Shown: positions 60,152 to 64,000 of the stretch, piece after piece | How positions within the stretch are numbered: the stretch's first letter is position 1 | Layout of the letters: each line of letters starts with the position of its first letter | Origin: Arthrobacter sp. SO5 | GTDB lineage: Bacteria; Actinomycetota; Actinomycetes; Actinomycetales; Micrococcaceae | Assembly: GCF_020532805.1 (NCBI RefSeq) | Contig: NZ_MQTQ01000021.1 | Coordinates: forward strand, 1-64,000 | Reading direction: 5' to 3' | Length of the DNA stretch: 64,000 nt | Notes under the pieces: generated by a model | Told to the model about the DNA's origin: nothing | What the model saw: the letters and a program-made list of their open reading frames with translations, nothing else | Databases searched by the model: none | Program-made: the position numbers and the translations under genes

Positions 60152-61467
60152 AGCCAGGGAACAGGCAACCGGGACCGGCGCGCTTTCCGCATGGTCAAAA
60201 GAAGGACGACGAAGGCGAGCACCTGCAGGCCGGCCACCACGCCGATCAGGAGCGCCCGGCTGCCGTACAGCGCGCCGTACAGTACCCCGCCGGCCAGCGC
60301 CCCGGCCCCTTCGAAGGCGGCAAAGACGCCATAGGCCGTGCCTTGCCGGAGTTCGGGGACCAGATCGGCGATCAGTGCCTTGACCGTGGAGTCCTGGATG
60401 CCGGTAGCGGCGCCCCAGATCAGGACGCCGGCAAGGGCCAGCCCTGCGCCAGGGGCCAGCGCCAGCACGGGCACGGCAGTGATCAGCACCGGCAGGCCGA
60501 GCAGCACGGCCCCGCCCGCCCGGTCGTACAGGACGCCGCTGGCGAGGGCGCCGAGGGCGCCGGCCCCCATCGCCGCCGCATAGAAGAGCGGGACAGCCGC
60601 GACGGGAACGGCCGCCGTCGTCGTCAGATGGAACGATATGACGCCGAAGGCAACCAGCCCCACGCTCCAGAAGAAAGCTGCGATGGCGAACAGCAGGAAG
60701 CTTCCTGTCAACAACGACGGCGGCCGGCCGGCGGAGGCAGGCGCCGCTGCGTCGGCGTCGTCGTCGGGGGCCGCCCCGCCAGCATCAGCGTCAGCTCCGG
60801 CCGCATCGGCTGGCGTCGCCCGGACCGTGCCCGGATCCTGGACGCGGCGGCGGAGCCAGACCAACAGTCCGAGGGCCGCCGCCGCCGGGATGGCCAGCAC
60901 AGCGAGGGCCACCGAAATGCTGCCCGTGGCGGCCAGCACTGCGGAGACCAGGAGCGGGCCGATCAGGGCCCCGGCGAGGTCGAGGGATTTGTGGACCGCG
61001 AAGCCACGGCCACGGCCTACCGGCTTGGCAGCAGCGGCCAGCAGGACGGTCTTGGCCGGGCTGCGGACGGCTTTGCCCACCCGGTCTCCGATGATGAGTG
61101 CGCCGGCCAGTAGCAGCCCCGCCGCCCCGAGGAAGGGCGTCAGAGCCAGCAAGGGTATACAGACGGCGGTGAGCGTGTAGCCGGCCATCGTGAAGGTCCA
61201 GTACCGCCGGGTCCGGTCCGCCCACGGTCCGAAGACCAGCCGCAGCCCTTGCGCGGCGGCCTCGGCGGCGCCCGTCACGAGGCCCACGAGCAGGGCGGAG
61301 CCGCCAAGCTCTGCCAACAGCGGACCGGCCAGCGGGCGGGCGCCGTCGGAGACCACATCCGCGGCCAGGCTGACCAGGCCGAAGCCGACCACCGGGCCCC
61401 ACACGATGTGCCGCTTCACGCCGGGCACTGCGGCATGACCGTTCCGCATCCGCCCGGGCCCTTCCAT
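60148..61467 (-). CDS. MFS transporter
   Basis: A 439-residue transporter with about twelve helices. FGPWADRTRRYWTFT is the loop 2-3 motif A, and FAVHKSLDLAGALIGPLL is the segment 4-5 motif. A long acidic loop (about 205-245, many Asp/Ala) separates the halves. Relatives are annotated as drug or metabolite exporters; the substrate is unknown. The ATG at 61467 is followed by a second at 61449. It is divergent from the cellulase gene. Confidence 0.9.
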   Translation of the reverse strand: MEGPGRMRNGHAAVPGVKRHIVWGPVVGFGLVSLAADVVSDGARPLAGPLLAELGGSALLVGLVTGAAEAAAQGLRLVFGPWADRTRRYWTFTMAGYTLTAVCIPLLALTPFLGAAGLLLAGALIIGDRVGKAVRSPAKTVLLAAAAKPVGRGRGFAVHKSLDLAGALIGPLLVSAVLAATGSISVALAVLAIPAAAALGLLVWLRRRVQDPGTVRATPADAAGADADAGGAAPDDDADAAAPASAGRPPSLLTGSFLLFAIAAFFWSVGLVAFGVISFHLTTTAAVPVAAVPLFYAAAMGAGALGALASGVLYDRAGGAVLLGLPVLITAVPVLALAPGAGLALAGVLIWGAATGIQDSTVKALIADLVPELRQGTAYGVFAAFEGAGALAGGVLYGALYGSRALLIGVVAGLQVLAFVVLLLTMRKARRSRLPVPWL

Positions 61468-61648
61468 GTCCCTAGGGTTGTCCAAGGTCCGCCCAAAGAC
61501 AAGGCCACGGAAGCCCGGCTCTCCTGCCGGGGCTGTTCTGCGGCACGGGCAGGAAATATTCAGCGAACTGCATATTTTTACGGGTGCGCTTGGTAGTTTT
61601 TGTTTGCCGCCCGTGAAAAAGTGCGCGCCACCATCCTTTGGAGGAAAT

Positions 61649-63337
61649 TTGAAGCTTTTGTCGAACCAGCCACGCCACTCCGGCGTCAGGCCCAAGGCCG
61701 TGGCGGCTGGCGTTGCCACCTGCGTGCTGGCCGGAGCGATCGCTCTCTCCGCCTTCACCGTCCCGGCGCAGGCAGCCGGTCCCAGCGGGGCCGCCATCAC
61801 TGCCGAGCCGGCCGCCCCAGCACCGTCGACCGGCTGGCTGCACACCGACGGCGGGACCATCCGCGATTCGAACAACGCGGCATACACGATCAAGGCCACG
61901 TCCTGGTTCGGGATGGAGACCTCCGACTGCATGCCGCACGGACTGTGGGGGACGCTCACCATCGACGACGCCCTGGCCAACATCAAGTCCATGGGATTCA
62001 ATACCGTCCGGCTGCCGTACTCCAACGAGTGCCTCGCCGCAACGTCCATCAAGGGCAACATGAACTACTGGGCCAACCGGGCCTACGCGCTCGAGGGCAA
62101 GGCGCCGCTGGTCCTGATGGACACTGTCGTCGCCCGGGCCAAGGCCAACGGCCTCAAGATCATCCTGGACCGCCACCGCCCGTCCAGTGCGGACCAATCG
62201 CCGCTCTGGTACACCTCCGCGTACCCGGAGTCGAGGTGGATTTCTGACTGGAAGATGCTCGCCGAACGCTACAAGAATGATCCCACCGTGATCGGCGCCG
62301 ACCTCCACAACGAGCCCGCCGGGGCAGCGACGTGGGGCGGGGCGGCCGCGACCGACTGGCACGCGGCGGCCACGCGGGGCGGCAATGCCGTTCTGGCATC
62401 AAACCCGCAGCTGCTCATCCTGGTCGAGGGTATCGAGAACCAGGGGAGCGGCGGCGCCACCTGGTGGGGCGGCGGGCTCGCCGACGCCGGCGCGAAGCCC
62501 GTGCTACTGGCCACGCCACACCGCGTCGTCTACTCGCCGCACGACTATCCGGCCTCGCTGTACCCGCAGAAGTGGTTCAGCGACGCCAACTACCCGAACA
62601 ACCTGCCCGCCGTCTGGGACAAGAACTGGGGCTACCTCCAGAAACAGGGCATTGCCCCGGTCCTGCTGGGCGAGTTCGGGTCCGCGCTGCAGACCGCCTC
62701 GGACAAGCAGTGGATGGATCAGATGGTGTCCTATCTCGGCGCTCATTCGATGAGCTACGCCTACTGGGCCTTCAACCCGAACAGCGGCATCACCGGCGGC
62801 CTCGTCCAGGCGGACTGGCGCACCCCGGAGGCGGCGAAGCTGGCCGCGCTGGCGCCCATCCTGACGGGTACGACGCCGACCGCCACGCCGACGCCGACAG
62901 CTACCCCTTCGCCGTCGCCGACGGTTGCACCGACCGCGACGCCGACAGCTACCCCTTCGCCGTCGCCGACGGTTGCACCGACCGCGACGCCGACGCAGAC
63001 GCCGACAGCTACCCCTTCGCCGTCGCCCGCCCCGTCGCCCGGGTCAGCCGTCAGCGCCGGCTGGCGGGTCACCAGTTCCTGGAACGGCGGCTACGTCGCC
63101 AACATCGATGTCACCGGACTGCGGAGTGCCCTCACCTGGTCCGTGACCTGGCCGGATCCGAACGTCACGAGGGTGGCCAACTCCTGGGGTGTGAAGTGCA
63201 CGTTCATCGCCAGGGTCTCCGTCACCTGCACCGGCTCCGACTGGGCCACCACCATCAGCACAGGCCAGAAGCGCACCGTCGGTCTGCAGGTCGATGCCGC
63301 GACGGCCCCGGTGAACCCGGTTCTGACCGCCAGGTAG
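61649..63337 (+). CDS. Secreted GH5 cellulase with CBM2
   Basis: A 562-residue endo-beta-glucanase-type enzyme. It starts at TTG with GGAGG upstream. Signal peptide 1-about 46 (ending AQA); GH5 barrel about 60-405 with acid/base Glu222 (LHNEP) and nucleophile Glu342 (LLGEFGS); Thr/Pro/Ser/Ala linker about 408-465; CBM2 about 466-562 (GWRVTSSWNGGYVANIDVT). Family and modules support secretion and binding of crystalline cellulose. The MFS gene is divergent, and no sugar transporter is adjacent. Confidence 0.95.
   Translation: MKLLSNQPRHSGVRPKAVAAGVATCVLAGAIALSAFTVPAQAAGPSGAAITAEPAAPAPSTGWLHTDGGTIRDSNNAAYTIKATSWFGMETSDCMPHGLWGTLTIDDALANIKSMGFNTVRLPYSNECLAATSIKGNMNYWANRAYALEGKAPLVLMDTVVARAKANGLKIILDRHRPSSADQSPLWYTSAYPESRWISDWKMLAERYKNDPTVIGADLHNEPAGAATWGGAAATDWHAAATRGGNAVLASNPQLLILVEGIENQGSGGATWWGGGLADAGAKPVLLATPHRVVYSPHDYPASLYPQKWFSDANYPNNLPAVWDKNWGYLQKQGIAPVLLGEFGSALQTASDKQWMDQMVSYLGAHSMSYAYWAFNPNSGITGGLVQADWRTPEAAKLAALAPILTGTTPTATPTPTATPSPSPTVAPTATPTATPSPSPTVAPTATPTQTPTATPSPSPAPSPGSAVSAGWRVTSSWNGGYVANIDVTGLRSALTWSVTWPDPNVTRVANSWGVKCTFIARVSVTCTGSDWATTISTGQKRTVGLQVDAATAPVNPVLTAR
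62891..63027 (+). repeat. Tandem repeats in the cellulase linker
   Basis: A 48-bp unit starting ACGCCGACAGCTACCCCTTC begins at 62891 and 62939 and again, partial, at 62999 (spacing 48 then 60). It encodes the TPTATPSPSPTVAPTA linker. High identity at DNA level indicates recent slippage. Confidence 0.85.
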
Positions 63338-63340
63338 CTC

Positions 63341-63889
63341 TCAGGCGCGCCGTCGGAGGCCGGCCCCGGCCCAGACCATCAGCAGGAGGCCACCGAGTGA
63401 CAGCAGGAATGGGCCGGGAGCGCCACCGCCGTCGTTTGCGTCGGACATCGGGGGCTCCGCTGGTACTCCGGGAGCCTGCCTCGGGGCGGCCGCGGGAAAG
63501 GACGGGGCAGCGGAGGCCGTCTGTTCGGCGGGCGCCGGGACGCTCCGGTCCACTGCCGGTGGCACCGTCACCGGCTGACCGGCAGTCGCGGCCGGGGCCA
63601 GGGCGGCGGCTGGTTCTGGAGCAGCCGGTGCCGGTGCCGGGGGCAGTACCCGGGCCGACGTCGTTGGTGCGGCGGTGCCCGCAGGTGGGGCCGGTGCTGG
63701 GGGCATCGGCGGCGGCGCTGGTGGCGCCGGCGGGCCGCTTGGGGACGGGATCGGGCAGATCAGCACCGGGATAACGCCACCGATCGCTCCACACGGTTCG
63801 GCCACTGCGGGCACGGCGAGGACGATCGGCGGAAACGCCAGAGCCAGGGCAACTGCGGAGGCGTAGCCTGCGCGCTTGGTGATCCTCAT
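63341..63889 (-). CDS. Pro/Ala-rich exported protein with C-terminal anchor
   Basis: A 182-residue protein. Signal peptide (1-about 31, ending VAE region), then EPCGAIGGVIPVLICPIPSP with two cysteines, a long Pro/Ala/Thr-rich stretch (about 50-145) and a C-terminal helix (FLLSLGGLLLMVWAGAGL) followed by RRRA. This is a wall-spanning tail-anchored layout without an LPxTG motif. Ribosome site unclear; starts three and nine codons earlier are possible. It is convergent with the cellulase gene. Confidence 0.75.
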   Translation of the reverse strand: MRITKRAGYASAVALALAFPPIVLAVPAVAEPCGAIGGVIPVLICPIPSPSGPPAPPAPPPMPPAPAPPAGTAAPTTSARVLPPAPAPAAPEPAAALAPAATAGQPVTVPPAVDRSVPAPAEQTASAAPSFPAAAPRQAPGVPAEPPMSDANDGGGAPGPFLLSLGGLLLMVWAGAGLRRRA

Positions 63890-64000
63890 CCGGACCATCG
63901 TAGGCGCCAACACCACGCCGGGCCGGGATTTCGCCCGGCCAGGGCTCTTGGCCGGCTTCCAGGCTGCGCAGGCTAAGGGCGGATGTTCTGGTTCATCCGG

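Overview
This window is a piece of a high-GC actinobacterial chromosome. The gene set points to the Micrococcaceae (Arthrobacter/Pseudarthrobacter-like): GTP-type PEP carboxykinase, a proteasome activator Bpa ending in GQYL, a c-di-AMP riboswitch ahead of a wall hydrolase, frequent GTG/TTG starts, and a secreted GH5 cellulase with a Thr/Pro linker and CBM2. The genus is an inference; no rRNA or marker gene is present.

Layout. 0-4 kb: YcnI-type copper protein with membrane and lipoprotein neighbours, a tiny Cys-rich gene, SRPBCC and DUF1003 proteins. 4-7.4 kb: PEP synthase and its regulatory kinase/phosphatase. 7.4-13.4 kb: tRNA-Ser(CGA), a dehydrogenase/PTPS-like pair, AlkZ-type glycosylase, tadA, PAP2 phosphatase, upp, VOC protein. 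13.4-18.3 kb: riboswitch-controlled transglycosylase, two-component system, and a receiver-less winged-helix regulator behind a long AT-richer leader. 18.4-25.6 kb: dodecin, SixA phosphatase, membrane proteins, a TetR/YhgE/degenerate-ABC operon with a perfect palindromic operator, and a flavoprotein disulfide reductase.

25.6-31.3 kb looks like an accessory block: a divergent EamA/LysR pair between related flanking repeats, a truncated sigma factor, an orphan protein, a HigBA-type toxin-antitoxin pair, remnants of an ArsR regulator and a transposase, and a lipoprotein, ending at tRNA-Arg(ACG). 

31.4-46 kb is again core-like: pckG behind a CRP/GlxR-like site, hmp with nsrR (nitric oxide defence), phosphomannomutase, a RecQ-like helicase with a C-terminal phosphoribosyltransferase-like domain, two FAD enzymes, tRNA-Ser(GCT) and prolyl oligopeptidase. 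46-51.4 kb: a 1516-residue secreted nuclease/5'-nucleotidase, a VOC gene fragment and tRNA-Ser(TGA). 51.6-64 kb: quinone oxidoreductase, PadR regulator, CstA with YbdD-like partner, Bpa, aldo/keto reductase, small membrane and coiled-coil proteins, MFS exporter, GH5 cellulase and a Pro-rich surface protein.

Functionally the window combines gluconeogenic control (ppsA/ppsR, pckG), nutrient scavenging (extracellular DNA/nucleotides, peptides, cellulose, CstA), nitrosative stress defence and cell-wall remodelling. I found no CRISPR array, rRNA, prophage or replication origin.
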